A stretch of 64,000 bases of DNA, taken from positions 62,001 through 126,000 of the forward strand of contig DIFA01000019.1 of NCBI GenBank assembly GCA_002418895.1. Direction: 5' to 3'. This DNA is from Dehalococcoidia bacterium UBA5760. GTDB taxonomy: Bacteria > Chloroflexota > Dehalococcoidia > Dehalococcoidales > UBA5760. The position numbers were made by a program, and so were the translations under genes. The notes below the pieces were generated by a model. The model saw only the letters and a list, made by a program, of their open reading frames with translations, searched no databases and was not told where the DNA came from. Positions within the stretch are counted from its first letter, which is position 1. Each line of letters begins with the position of its first letter. Positions 9,150 through 16,883 of the stretch are shown piece after piece.

Positions 9150-9223
9150 TGGCTGGGGAAGAAGGATTCGAACCTTCGCTCACGGATCCAGAGTCCGCTG
9201 TCCTACCACTAGACTATTCCCCA
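9150..9223 (-). tRNA. tRNA-Gln (anticodon CTG)
   Basis: Read on the minus strand: a seven-base acceptor stem TGGGGAA/TTCCCCA, discriminator G and an encoded CCA. The anticodon loop is ACTCTGGAT with anticodon CTG, which reads CAG glutamine codons. The T loop is GGTTCGAATCC. Length is 74 including CCA. A near-ideal promoter lies immediately upstream. The gene is tail-to-tail with rpe. Confidence 0.97.
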
Positions 9224-9233
9224 GCGTGCTAAA

Positions 9234-9262
9234 ATTATAGCGGCTGGAATGTGATAAGTCAA
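9234..9262 (-). promoter_or_regulatory. Promoter of tRNA-Gln
   Basis: On the minus strand TTGACT, a 17-base spacer and TATAAT are present. The -10 box ends 10 bases before the mature 5' end of tRNA-Gln, so the primary transcript would carry only a few extra 5' bases. This is the best consensus promoter in the first 10 kb. Confidence 0.75.
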
Positions 9263-9504
9263 AAATGAACAATCTGGGCTATTTAGGTTATCTTGGATTC
9301 CTGGGTCTGCTCGGTGTGAAATTTCGTAACCCGAAGCTCTACCTCTTTTACGGGTTTTATGCTTTCTACCTTTTCTTTTTTCTCTAGGTAGAGAAATATG
9401 CCGAACGGAACCGGTGAGAGCCTGGACAACGAGAATTAGCTTGACATAATGATAGTTCATCTTTATGCAGAGTAAACGAATCCGCCAGAAAGGGGAGGGA
9501 TATT

Positions 9505-10215
9505 TTGGCTGACCTAACCGCTCTGGAGAAAACCCTGGGCATTTCCTTTGATAACGCCCTATTCCTTAAGCAGGCACTGGTTCATAGCTCATTTGTCAAT
9601 GAAAACCCCGCACGGGCACCAAAATCTAACGAGAGACCGGAATTTCTCGGCGATGCCATCCTGGGGCTGATAATCGCCGAGAAGCTGTACCGGAGCGTCC
9701 CTGACGCCAGCGAAGGTGAATTGACCGACCTTCGCGCCGCACTGGTTAGAGGAGATACCCTGGCGCGGGTAGCCAGGGCCATCGGGATTGGGGACCACCT
9801 CCAACTGGGAAGAGGAGAAGAAGCAAACGGGGGAAGAGACAAGACAACCAACCTCGCCGGAGCACTGGAAGCAGTAATAGCAGCTGTCTTCCTTGACCAG
9901 GGTTTCGCCGCCGCCCGAGAATGCACGCTTAGATTGTTTCAAACAGAACTGCATAGAGTGATCAACCAGGGTATTGAAATCAACTATAAGTCACGGCTCC
10001 AAAAATTCATCCAGGAGAGAGGAGGCGAGACGCCTGTCTACTATGTTACCAGGACAGAGGGACCAGCCCACAACCATAGCTTCACCGTCGAGGTACGAAG
10101 CGGCAACGCTATCCTGAGCAACGGCACCGGCAAAAGCAAGAAGCTGGCCGAAACCGAGGCAGCCCGTTACGCGCTTGATAAACTGCTCGGCCAATCGCCG
10201 CCACAATCCACTTAG
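9505..10215 (+). CDS. rnc: Ribonuclease III
   Basis: The 236-residue RNase III cuts double-stranded RNA in rRNA and mRNA maturation. The endonuclease signature is NERPEFLGDAILGL, with the catalytic-site Glu46 and Asp50. The second metal-site segment reads LAGALEAVIAAVFLDQG: Glu122 is present but the usual Asp three positions before it is Gly119. A C-terminal double-stranded RNA-binding domain follows (YKSRLQKFIQERG to KKLAETEAARYALDKLL). The start is a TTG with an AGGGGAGGGA Shine-Dalgarno. The gene precedes a small basic protein and acylphosphatase on the same strand. Confidence 0.95.
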   Translation: MADLTALEKTLGISFDNALFLKQALVHSSFVNENPARAPKSNERPEFLGDAILGLIIAEKLYRSVPDASEGELTDLRAALVRGDTLARVARAIGIGDHLQLGRGEEANGGRDKTTNLAGALEAVIAAVFLDQGFAAARECTLRLFQTELHRVINQGIEINYKSRLQKFIQERGGETPVYYVTRTEGPAHNHSFTVEVRSGNAILSNGTGKSKKLAETEAARYALDKLLGQSPPQST

Positions 10216-10312
10216 CTCGGGCAAACTCCAGACACTTTACACAATGGCCTCCCTTTGCTAAACTTCAATGCAAGGAGCATATCCTGTCTAATACTCAAAC
10301 AGAGGTGCTGCT

Positions 10313-10456
10313 ATGGGAAAACGAGACTACCGACAAAGGGAACCTAAAAAAGCCAAGAAGGAGCCCAGGAAGATACTGGCTGACAGCGAGGTACTACCGG
10401 CTTCAACAGTAGTGGAAGTAATCAAAAAGGGAAAGAAAGAGGAGGCGGAGGAATAG
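10313..10456 (+). CDS. Small highly charged basic protein (47 residues)
   Basis: An ATG frame of 47 codons ending in TAG. The product begins MGKRDYRQREPKKAKK, is rich in Lys, Arg and Glu throughout and ends in an acidic KKGKKEEAEE tail; no hydrophobic segment is visible. An AGAGGTG Shine-Dalgarno lies 4-10 bases upstream. Codon use and the position between rnc and acylphosphatase on the same strand make it look real. Function unknown; the basic N-terminal half could bind nucleic acid, which is inference only. Confidence 0.65.
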   Translation: MGKRDYRQREPKKAKKEPRKILADSEVLPASTVVEVIKKGKKEEAEE

Positions 10457-10549
10457 TAGATACGGATTCCATAGCCGGCATCCCAGCCAAACTGATAGCA
10501 TACCCTCGGGCATCAGGTCTACCGGATCCTGTTAGAAAGTGGGAAGCAA

Positions 10550-10837
10550 ATGGTCAGCGATTTAGCCTCGGTCCAGGTGACTGTATATGGCCATGTCCAG
10601 GGTGTCTTCTTCCGTGACTTTACTTTAAGGTGTGCGGTAGAACTGGAACTTACCGGCTATGTGCGTAACCTGCCCCAACATGCCGGGGTAGAAGTCATAG
10701 CGGAAGGAGAAAAAGACCATCTGGAAAAGCTGGTCAGCCGGCTTGAGATAGGGCCACCGGCAGCAAGAGTAACCGAAATAGTCACCAGATGGTCATCTTA
10801 TGCCGGGGTTTACCCGAGCTTTAGCATCAAACACTAG
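10550..10837 (+). CDS. acyP: Acylphosphatase
   Basis: The 95-residue protein fits acylphosphatase, a small cytoplasmic ferredoxin-like fold enzyme that hydrolyses acyl phosphates. The active-site loop is YGHVQGVFFRDFT with the phosphate-binding Arg22, and the catalytic Asn is Asn40 in GYVRNLPQ. The family pattern GxVEVxAEG appears as GVEVIAEGE. The C-terminus departs from the usual FxIxY ending (FSIKH). It converges with the leftward DUF362 gene 10 bases away. Confidence 0.92.
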   Translation: MVSDLASVQVTVYGHVQGVFFRDFTLRCAVELELTGYVRNLPQHAGVEVIAEGEKDHLEKLVSRLEIGPPAARVTEIVTRWSSYAGVYPSFSIKH

Positions 10838-10847
10838 CCAGAAACCA

Positions 10848-11579
10848 TCAGGACTCGAACCCCACTTTAGCTACCTTAATCAAATCGAGGTACTCTGTGC
10901 GAATCCCGCCCATCTCAGAGGCTTCAACATCAACCTCATAGGGCTCACCGACAAATATCTTACCGAAGTCTTCAATATCACCTTTAGTGGGATCATCTCC
11001 ACTGACAAACTTCTGACTGGCCTCGATAATACCCAGGTCGAATGGTAGGGTAAAATAGAGGTCAGTCAATACTCTGTCGATCCCCAGCTCATACAGATCC
11101 GGCCATCCCCCCAACTCTCCACCACCATACTTGGTACTGGGCAGCAATGACAGCAGGTTGGCCAGACTGAGAACACCGCTTCCATGAGTAACCCTTAACG
11201 GCGCAACCGTTATCAGATAGTCACTGGACAGGATGACATTAGGTATCCAGAAGGTCGGTACTGCCAGAGGCTTAGGCAAAGGATTGTCCACCTCAACCCA
11301 GATACAGTCCTTGACATCCAGCATTATGACACGAGGAAACTTGTAGCCCAGATCATGGTATACCGGCTTGACCGCTGCCCCTCCCGGCAAACCTTCCAGC
11401 AGCAGGATATCAGCCTGACTAACCCGTCTAATGCCATCTATTATCACCGACAGTATCTCCCGGCTGGTGGTTACCGGATATGGTCTTGAATAGCCGGCAC
11501 TGGGTTTAATCAAAACACGCCTCGCCCTGGATACCACCGGCGGTGGTTCAAAAACAAACTCGGAATCCTTAACTATCAA
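10848..11579 (-). CDS. DUF362 domain protein
   Basis: A 243-residue protein with DUF362-like features: an N-terminal RVLIKPSAGY segment, an SREILSVIIDGIRRV helix, and a middle SSDYLITVAPLRVTH. DUF362 proteins often carry a ferredoxin-type cluster domain, but no CxxCxxC cluster motif occurs here (only one Cys is visible), so this is the cluster-less version. Function is not established. It starts 3 bases after the moeA stop and is therefore almost certainly co-transcribed with it, which hints at a link to molybdopterin or oxoanion metabolism (inference). Confidence 0.75.
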   Translation of the reverse strand: MIVKDSEFVFEPPPVVSRARRVLIKPSAGYSRPYPVTTSREILSVIIDGIRRVSQADILLLEGLPGGAAVKPVYHDLGYKFPRVIMLDVKDCIWVEVDNPLPKPLAVPTFWIPNVILSSDYLITVAPLRVTHGSGVLSLANLLSLLPSTKYGGGELGGWPDLYELGIDRVLTDLYFTLPFDLGIIEASQKFVSGDDPTKGDIEDFGKIFVGEPYEVDVEASEMGGIRTEYLDLIKVAKVGFES

Positions 11580-11582
11580 TGC

Positions 11583-12839
11583 TTACTCCCTCTCCCAGTC
11601 AAGCATCAACACCTTTACGGTATCACCCGCCGACACCCCCGGCCTGTCCTCAGGAACAATCGCCAGTCCGTTAGCTAAACTCATAGAGCTCAGAATCCCC
11701 GAGCCCTGAGGGCCGGTTAGACTGGCAAAGTATTGACCGTCACGTTCTTCTACCACAACCCGAACGTAGATACGCCGACCATCATCATTAACTACGGAAT
11801 CCCTGATCACCGCTTGAACACTGGGTTTAGTCAAATTCTGCTTACCCATCATCTTCAGAATGGCAGGGCGTACAAACAGCTCGAAAGTAACCATGACGCT
11901 GACCGGATTTCCAGGTAAGCCAAGATGAGGTATTTTCTCCACCGCACCGGTACTCCCAACCACATTAATCATACCGAAGGCAAGCGGCTTACCCGGCTTC
12001 ATTCTAACTGTCCAGAAGGCAATCTCGCCCTGTTTGACTAAGACATCTTTAACGACATCATAATCCCCCAGAGAGACACCGCCGCTGGTTATCAGCATGT
12101 CAGCTTCCAGTATATTGCGAAGGCTGGCCACTACCGAATCCTCACTATCACGAGCTATACCCAGCATCTTAGGAATCCCCCCGTAACGACGCACCAAAGC
12201 TGCCAGACTATAACTATTACTATTGTATATTCTACCAGCGGGTAGAGGCTCGCTAACGTCCACCAGCTCATCGCCGGTAGCTAGAATAGCCACCTCGGGG
12301 CGGCGGATAACCTTGACCGTACTACACCCCAGGGAAGCCAGGACGCCAACCTCCGGCGGTCTGATTACCAGCCCTCTGCTTAATACCTTTGCCCCCCGGC
12401 GAACATCCTCGCCCGACCGGCGAATATCCGATCCGGCCTCAACCTCTTTAAGAATACCTATCTCATCGGTAGATCCGGCTCTTAAAGCCTCATCGGTATC
12501 CTCAAACCTGACGATACTGTCGGCACCTTCGGGCACCGGGGCGCCGGTCATAATACGGATAGCGGTATCCTCCTCAAGTCTGCACCCGGGGATATCACCG
12601 GCCGCCAACGTATCGATAACACGCAAAAACCGCGGCGTTTGCCCGCTGGCCCCTTTGCTGTCCTCAGATCTGACCGCATAACCATCCATAGCCGAGTTAT
12701 CCCGCGGCGGGATGTTAATACCGGAATAAATGTCCTCGGCCAGAACCTGGCCCAAGCAGTCCAGAATGGGCCGCTCCTCCACGCCGAGCACATCGACATA
12801 ACCAAGGACCTTATCCAGCGCTTCTTCAACGCTTATCAT
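11583..12839 (-). CDS. moeA: Molybdopterin molybdenumtransferase MoeA
   Basis: The 418-residue protein inserts molybdenum (or tungsten) into adenylylated molybdopterin, the last step of Moco synthesis. Domains in order are the N-terminal MoeA domain with PPRDNSAMDGYAVRS, the MPT-binding MogA-like domain with ATGDELV, YNSNSYSL, ITSGGVSLGDYD and MKPGKPLAFG, and the C-terminal beta domain. LGLPGNPVSVMVTFELF is also present. It heads a two-gene operon with DUF362. A promoter-like pair about 140 bases upstream would give a long leader. A Moco-dependent oxidoreductase is not in this window. Confidence 0.95.
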   Translation of the reverse strand: MISVEEALDKVLGYVDVLGVEERPILDCLGQVLAEDIYSGINIPPRDNSAMDGYAVRSEDSKGASGQTPRFLRVIDTLAAGDIPGCRLEEDTAIRIMTGAPVPEGADSIVRFEDTDEALRAGSTDEIGILKEVEAGSDIRRSGEDVRRGAKVLSRGLVIRPPEVGVLASLGCSTVKVIRRPEVAILATGDELVDVSEPLPAGRIYNSNSYSLAALVRRYGGIPKMLGIARDSEDSVVASLRNILEADMLITSGGVSLGDYDVVKDVLVKQGEIAFWTVRMKPGKPLAFGMINVVGSTGAVEKIPHLGLPGNPVSVMVTFELFVRPAILKMMGKQNLTKPSVQAVIRDSVVNDDGRRIYVRVVVEERDGQYFASLTGPQGSGILSSMSLANGLAIVPEDRPGVSAGDTVKVLMLDWERE

Positions 12840-12979
12840 AGCTTATTCACCAAACCTCCCGGTAAATGCCCCCCAACTTCCCGGTAGTAAATTAGACAAA
12901 CTCAGGCACATAGCATAAAACCTCAGGTGTTCTTGCTCAACCAACCTTACCCTGAGATCACCGGGGAAAGCTCCCGATC

Positions 12980-13009
12980 GATATACATCTATTTTACCAC
13001 GGTGGTCAA
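12980..13009 (-). promoter_or_regulatory. Candidate moeA promoter
   Basis: Minus-strand TTGACC, 18-base spacer, TATATC. Four to five of six bases match consensus in each box. The predicted start would leave a leader of about 130 bases before moeA. Confidence 0.4.
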
Positions 13010-13055
13010 TAGCCCTTAAGCATGATCGGCTGATACCAGTTGGGGAGATAGATAA

Positions 13056-13086
13056 TGCCCCTCTCCTGATAAAAAGAAAAGGGGCA
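13056..13086 (-). terminator. Possible terminator of rpsF-ssb-rpsR
   Basis: TGCCCCT and AGGGGCA arms, 7 base pairs, with a 17-base A/T-rich loop. On the minus strand the tail is TTATCTATC, a poor U tract, so termination strength is doubtful. Confidence 0.35.
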
Positions 13087-13169
13087 CGAAGGACCGAGAA
13101 TCTATGATAGCCTATCAACCGAAGTTAAAGACTGATTGCCCTCGCCACAAACCTGATAAGAGCCAATAC

Positions 13170-13466
13170 CTAACCGGTAACATGATGAACATGGGCTGGT
13201 ACGTAGGGCAGAAGGGCCAGGTGTCTCGCTCTTTTAATAGCTATCGCCAGAGTCCGCTGATGCCTGGCGCAAACACCGGTCTTACGCCGCGGCGTAATTT
13301 TCCCTCTGTCGGTAATAAACTGCTGCAGCTTTGACGGGTTCTTATAATCGATTGTTTTAGCCTTAGCGACGCAGAATGAACAGACCTTTCGCTTGGGTGC
13401 AAATTTCGACCCGCTCCACTTTCGTCTCTCCCCACTATCGAATCTATTAAATTGTCGTTCGGCCAC
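13170..13466 (-). CDS. rpsR: 30S ribosomal protein S18
   Basis: The 98-residue protein carries the S18 core: [58 protein letters not shown]18 binds 16S rRNA in the platform of the small subunit next to S6. It is the third gene of the conserved rpsF-ssb-rpsR operon, 32 bases after ssb. It is slightly longer than many S18 proteins because of both N- and C-terminal extensions; the CSFC pair at the N-terminus suggests a zinc-type (C+) paralogue rather than the C- form (inference). Confidence 0.95.
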   Translation of the reverse strand: MAERQFNRFDSGERRKWSGSKFAPKRKVCSFCVAKAKTIDYKNPSKLQQFITDRGKITPRRKTGVCARHQRTLAIAIKRARHLALLPYVPAHVHHVTG

Positions 13467-13498
13467 TACCTATAAATTCCTCTCTAACTATTTTCCCA

Positions 13499-13906
13499 TT
13501 AAAACGGAATATCTTCCGGGCTGACGTCATCGCCTTCAATACCACTCATTCCCTCCTCGGGAAGAGAGGCTGCCGCTACACTGGGTAAGAATGTTACGTG
13601 GTCAGCCACAATTTCATTGCGGAAACGCTTTTCGCCATCCTGACTATCCCAGGTGCGTGTGCGCAACCTTCCCTCAACATAGATCAGCCTTCCTTTAGCC
13701 AGGAACTGATTACACTGCTCCGCCAGCTTGTTCCAGGCGACCACAGTGAACCACTCCGTCTCCTCCCTGCGTTCACCTTGACTGGTAGTATATCTCCAAT
13801 TAGTCGCAACACGAAATGAAGTCACCGGATTGCCGTTCGGGGTAAAGCGCATCTCAGGTTCGCTGCCAAGATTACCAATGATTATCATTTTGTTTACGCT
13901 CGCCAT
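13499..13906 (-). CDS. ssb: Single-stranded DNA-binding protein
   Basis: The OB-fold protein starts MASVNKMIIIGNLGSEPEMRF and continues with PVTSFRVATN, ETEWFTVVAWNKLAEQC and KGRLIYVEGRLRTRTW. The acidic C-terminal tip DDVSPEDIPF is the conserved partner-binding tail. The frame extends 16 codons further upstream but the chosen ATG has an AAAGGAG Shine-Dalgarno 10 bases before it and matches the family start. At about 135 residues it is short, with a brief linker between OB fold and tip. It sits between rpsF and rpsR. Confidence 0.95.
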   Translation of the reverse strand: MASVNKMIIIGNLGSEPEMRFTPNGNPVTSFRVATNWRYTTSQGERREETEWFTVVAWNKLAEQCNQFLAKGRLIYVEGRLRTRTWDSQDGEKRFRNEIVADHVTFLPSVAAASLPEEGMSGIEGDDVSPEDIPF

Positions 13907-13961
13907 TCCCTCAATACTCCTTTCCCTCTCCAGATCCTTCGAATACAGATCCACCCGATAT

Positions 13962-14300
13962 TTAGTCGCCAGACCTTATCAGCAGATATCTCAACACATC
14001 CTCGGAAATCTGCAGGCTGGCTTCCAACTGTTTGCACAATGAAGGCTTAGACTCAAACCTGCTCAGTACATAGTTGCCTTCCGTAAAGCTTCTTATCGGG
14101 TAGGCCAGCCTCCGTTTGCCCCAGTGTTCCACGGAAGCAATAACGCCGCCCCTTTCCGTGATAAATCTGCTTACCTCGTCGACTTTGGCTTCTAACTGCT
14201 CGTCGGCAACCTCCGGGCTGATAACCATTACTAACTCGTAGCCGCGCTGTGGTATGTCTTCTGTCGCTAAAACCTTTTCCGCTATTTTCTTAACTGCCAT
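13962..14300 (-). CDS. rpsF: 30S ribosomal protein S6
   Basis: The 112-residue S6 shows YELVMVISPEVADEQLEAKV, GGVIASVEHWGKRRLAYPI and EGNYVLSRFES, the conserved core of the family. S6 binds S18 on the 30S platform. It is the first gene of the operon; an extended -10 promoter lies 27 bases upstream. Convergent or overlapping genes are absent and the sequence is intact. Confidence 0.95.
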   Translation of the reverse strand: MAVKKIAEKVLATEDIPQRGYELVMVISPEVADEQLEAKVDEVSRFITERGGVIASVEHWGKRRLAYPIRSFTEGNYVLSRFESKPSLCKQLEASLQISEDVLRYLLIRSGD

Positions 14301-14326
14301 TTATTCCCCAAAAAATTTAGTAAGCT

Positions 14327-14356
14327 ATTATATCATACAACAGACTGGACAAACAA
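14327..14356 (-). promoter_or_regulatory. Promoter of rpsF-ssb-rpsR
   Basis: Minus-strand TTGTTT, 18-base spacer, and a perfect TATAAT preceded by TGA, i.e. an extended -10. The predicted start is about 20 bases before the rpsF ATG. Confidence 0.6.
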
Positions 14357-14381
14357 TACGTATCAAAACACGCTGGCCAGC

Positions 14382-14410
14382 TTGACACAACACACCGGTA
14401 TTGATAGACT
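14382..14410 (+). promoter_or_regulatory. Promoter of tRNA-Asp
   Basis: A perfect TTGACA and TAGACT are separated by 17 bases. The predicted transcription start is about 13 bases before the mature tRNA 5' end. Confidence 0.65.
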
Positions 14411-14429
14411 TTAGCAGGTAATCTGCAAT

Positions 14430-14506
14430 GGCCCCGTGGTGTAGCGGTCTAACATGCCACCCTGTCACGGTGGAGATCGGGGGTTCGAATCCCCCCGGGG
14501 TCGCCA
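14430..14506 (+). tRNA. tRNA-Asp (anticodon GTC)
   Basis: Acceptor stem GGCCCCG/CGGGGTC with a G-U pair at position 2, anticodon loop CCTGTCACG with anticodon GTC, T arm GGGGGTTCGAATCCCCC, discriminator G and encoded CCA. Length 77 with CCA. Its own promoter is visible upstream. Confidence 0.97.
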
Positions 14507-14699
14507 TTTAGTTATGTGGAGTACATGTTGCCCCCAATACTTCCAGTCCTCCGCAAGGCTCCTTCCCCATAACATTTCAAGCGATTCCCTCGAAACAGGT
14601 TGACGTATAACCTGGCACGCGTTATGATTCTTTCCGGAAAAGCGTCCCAGGCTACAGTTTATTCTTATTACAGTTACGGCCCGGGAATAGAGAAGGGTG

Positions 14700-16358
14700 A
14701 TGAAACGATACGGCATTTTCTCCTCACTGGCATCAGGCGCTATCCTGTCCTGTCTGATGACAGCACTTTTCGTTGCACCCTCTTATGCTGCGGATAAGGG
14801 TACGCTGACCCTGGACGTAGACCAGGGTGAGATAGGTGATATCGTTGAGATCGACGGTTATGATTTCGATGCCAATACCAAGCTAAACATATACTTTTCC
14901 CGAGATAAGGCCAGTGTAGATGACCGCTTATCCAGCGAGCTTACCAGCTACGAAATGGCAGGGCTGGTTTCGGTTGACGAACGTGGCGATTTCATCTCTC
15001 CGCACTCCTTTAAAATCCCTGAAGAACTCAACGACGGCAGGGATAGTGAAGAGGTATGGAGCGGGACCTACTACTTTTACGCCACCTATCGTAGTGAACA
15101 GTATATTGTGGCATCGGTAAAATTCACCGTTGCCAGCGGCGAAATCGAGCTGACGCCGGAGGAAGGTGCCGTCGGCAGTGAAGTCAGCATCAGCGGTAAT
15201 GATATGCGCCCCGACCAAAAAATCACCATCAAGTACGATGATAGCAAGGTTGACATAACGAGCGGCGATTCCGTCACCGATAGCAACGGCGAGTTCCTCT
15301 GTACCATCATTATTCCGGAGAGCACCGCCGGCTGCCACACCATAACCGCTACCGACGAGTCGGGCAATAAGCCCGGGACCGATTTTACGGTAAAACCCGA
15401 AATAACGCTGGACAAGTCGGCTCAGACAATCGACGGATCGGTAAAAGTTAGCGGCAGCGGCTTTGCTTACCGCTCCGATATCACCGTTACTATCGACGGA
15501 GACAGGATTACGGTCACTCCGGTATCCCTGCGCACCAACCATTACGGCAGCTTTACGGGAAGCATCACCGTACCCTACTACTCCATCCATGTGGGCGGCA
15601 AGCCCAGCAAGGTTACCGCCCATGACACCAACGCCAACTCGGCTTCAGCAGATTTAACCGTTTTACCTATCCCTGCCGGGATAATCCTCGAGCCGTCTAC
15701 TAGCCTGGCCTCACCCGGCTACGTCGGAATGGAGCTTACCGTTACCGGTAACCACTTCACACCCGGCAGCAGCGTTACCATCGCCTATAACGGCAGCATT
15801 AGCACTCATATCACAACTGTCTATGCTGATAACCTCGGGGATTTTTCAGTGACTTTTGTCGTCCCCGCCAGTACGGCCGGCATCCACCAGGTAACGGCAG
15901 CCGGCAGTGACGGCAGCATAAGCTCACCCTTTACTATGGAATCGAAGCCGCCGCCAATCCCGGTAACTCTAATACCTCAGGTTACCGCCACCGCACCGGC
16001 AAGGACGCGCTTTGACTGGCAGGATGTTACCGACCCCAGCGGAGTGACCTATTCCCTCCAGATCGGGGCTGACAGCGACTTCAGTACCATACTGTTAGAG
16101 AAGGAGGGGCTGACCGGATCGGAATACACCCTTGCTGGAAAAGAGGAGCTCAAACCACGAGGTCAGGATACACCATACTACTGGAGGGTGAAGGCAATAG
16201 ACGGCGCCTTCAACGAGAGCGGCTGGACTGCTCCCGGCTCATTCTATATCGTATCCTCGGCAACGCCATCATCAGCCTGGACCAAATACCTATGGATAGT
16301 AATCGGTGTGCTGGTTTTCTTCCTGATATACCAAATAAGGAGAGGGAGAACTGTGTAG
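14700..16358 (+). CDS. Secreted membrane-anchored protein with four IPT/TIG-like repeats
   Basis: About 552 residues. A Sec signal peptide (KRYG then a hydrophobic core, ending near PSYAAD) is followed by four Ig-like repeats of about 90-100 residues, each with a pattern like GxVGSEVxIxGxDF and a TDSNGxFxxxxxVP linker (compare VTDSNGEFLC and YADNLGDFSVTF). A fibronectin-type segment (YSLQIGADSDF, YYWRVKAIDG) comes next and a final transmembrane helix WIVIGVLVFFLIY before RRGR. This predicts a cell-surface protein held by its C-terminus. GTG precedes the ATG directly; the ATG with AGAAGGG upstream is taken. It stands before the type IV pilus cluster, so an adhesion role is plausible but unproven. 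Confidence 0.8.
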   Translation: MKRYGIFSSLASGAILSCLMTALFVAPSYAADKGTLTLDVDQGEIGDIVEIDGYDFDANTKLNIYFSRDKASVDDRLSSELTSYEMAGLVSVDERGDFISPHSFKIPEELNDGRDSEEVWSGTYYFYATYRSEQYIVASVKFTVASGEIELTPEEGAVGSEVSISGNDMRPDQKITIKYDDSKVDITSGDSVTDSNGEFLCTIIIPESTAGCHTITATDESGNKPGTDFTVKPEITLDKSAQTIDGSVKVSGSGFAYRSDITVTIDGDRITVTPVSLRTNHYGSFTGSITVPYYSIHVGGKPSKVTAHDTNANSASADLTVLPIPAGIILEPSTSLASPGYVGMELTVTGNHFTPGSSVTIAYNGSISTHITTVYADNLGDFSVTFVVPASTAGIHQVTAAGSDGSISSPFTMESKPPPIPVTLIPQVTATAPARTRFDWQDVTDPSGVTYSLQIGADSDFSTILLEKEGLTGSEYTLAGKEELKPRGQDTPYYWRVKAIDGAFNESGWTAPGSFYIVSSATPSSAWTKYLWIVIGVLVFFLIYQIRRGRTV

Positions 16359-16530
16359 CCGGGTCCCACCGGTCGTTATTCACTTTTCAGGCCGTCAATA
16401 CTGGACTATCGTGACAGGCTTTGCTATCATTTACTACTAGCCCATTCGGGGGATTGTACCCGGCACGAGAGTAAGGTAGCATAGGGAAGGATAAGGTTAG
16501 GACAGTTTAAGGGAGGAGGGAAAGGGAGAA

Positions 16531-16731
16531 ATGACCAATAGCAAGATCAACCCTATGCTGACCACAAGCGACGTAGCCCGCCTGCTCAACGTCCACATCA
16601 ACACAGTAAGGCGCTGGAGCAACCAGGGGATAATTAAGACCTATCGCATCGGCGCCCGGGGTGACCGCCGGTTCGACCGCAAAGATATCGAGCATTTTCT
16701 CCGCCAAAATAAGAATCGAGCAGGCTGTTGA
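16531..16731 (+). CDS. BldC/excisionase-like MerR-type DNA-binding protein
   Basis: The 66-residue protein is a single winged helix-turn-helix: LTTSDVARLLNVHINTVRRW then SNQGIIKTYRIGARGDRRF and DRKDIEHFL. This is the excisionase/BldC-like MerR domain without an effector domain. A GGGAGGAGGGAAAGGGAG purine tract upstream gives a strong Shine-Dalgarno. Standing between a secreted surface protein and a NarL-type regulator just upstream of the pilus genes, it may regulate them (inference). There is no integrase nearby, so an excisionase role is unlikely. Confidence 0.82.
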   Translation: MTNSKINPMLTTSDVARLLNVHINTVRRWSNQGIIKTYRIGARGDRRFDRKDIEHFLRQNKNRAGC

Positions 16732-16883
16732 GCCGGACATTCTCACCGGATGGACCCGGTGCCTGAGAATGGCAGTAGATTATTTGTTAAACATAATATA
16801 ATGTATAGATATATATAATAGTGATATAATACAACATTAGTATCTCTATATCCATAAAATACCTGACTGAAGAGGTAGCTTGA

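Larger units (their letters stand above)
12840..13169. other. Intergenic region: moeA leader and rpsR 3' end
   Basis: No convincing gene. On the minus strand it holds the end of the rpsF-ssb-rpsR transcript with a weak hairpin at 13056-13086, then a moeA promoter candidate at 12980-13009 and a leader of about 130 bases. In the leader one CCTGAG (12951-12956) can pair with either of two CTCAGG copies (12901-12906 or 12922-12927), an arrangement that could switch structure. I see no match to the Moco riboswitch here. Confidence 0.5.

Noticed and set aside
9209..9460. Minus-strand reading frame of 83 codons upstream of tRNA-Gln
   Set aside because: It runs over the tRNA 5' end and its promoter, has a low-complexity basic composition and no homology that I recognise.
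14465..14716. Minus-strand reading frame ending in RPRGDSNPRSPP
   Set aside because: Its end is the antisense of tRNA-Asp; this RGDSNPRSP ending is a well-known artefact of false genes over tRNAs. No Shine-Dalgarno or family match.
14928..15623. 231-codon frame antisense to the secreted repeat protein
   Set aside because: Shadow of a gene with biased codons; no start signal and no domain.
16531..16731. Phage excisionase
   Set aside because: The fold fits, but there is no integrase or other phage gene nearby; a BldC-like regulator is more likely.
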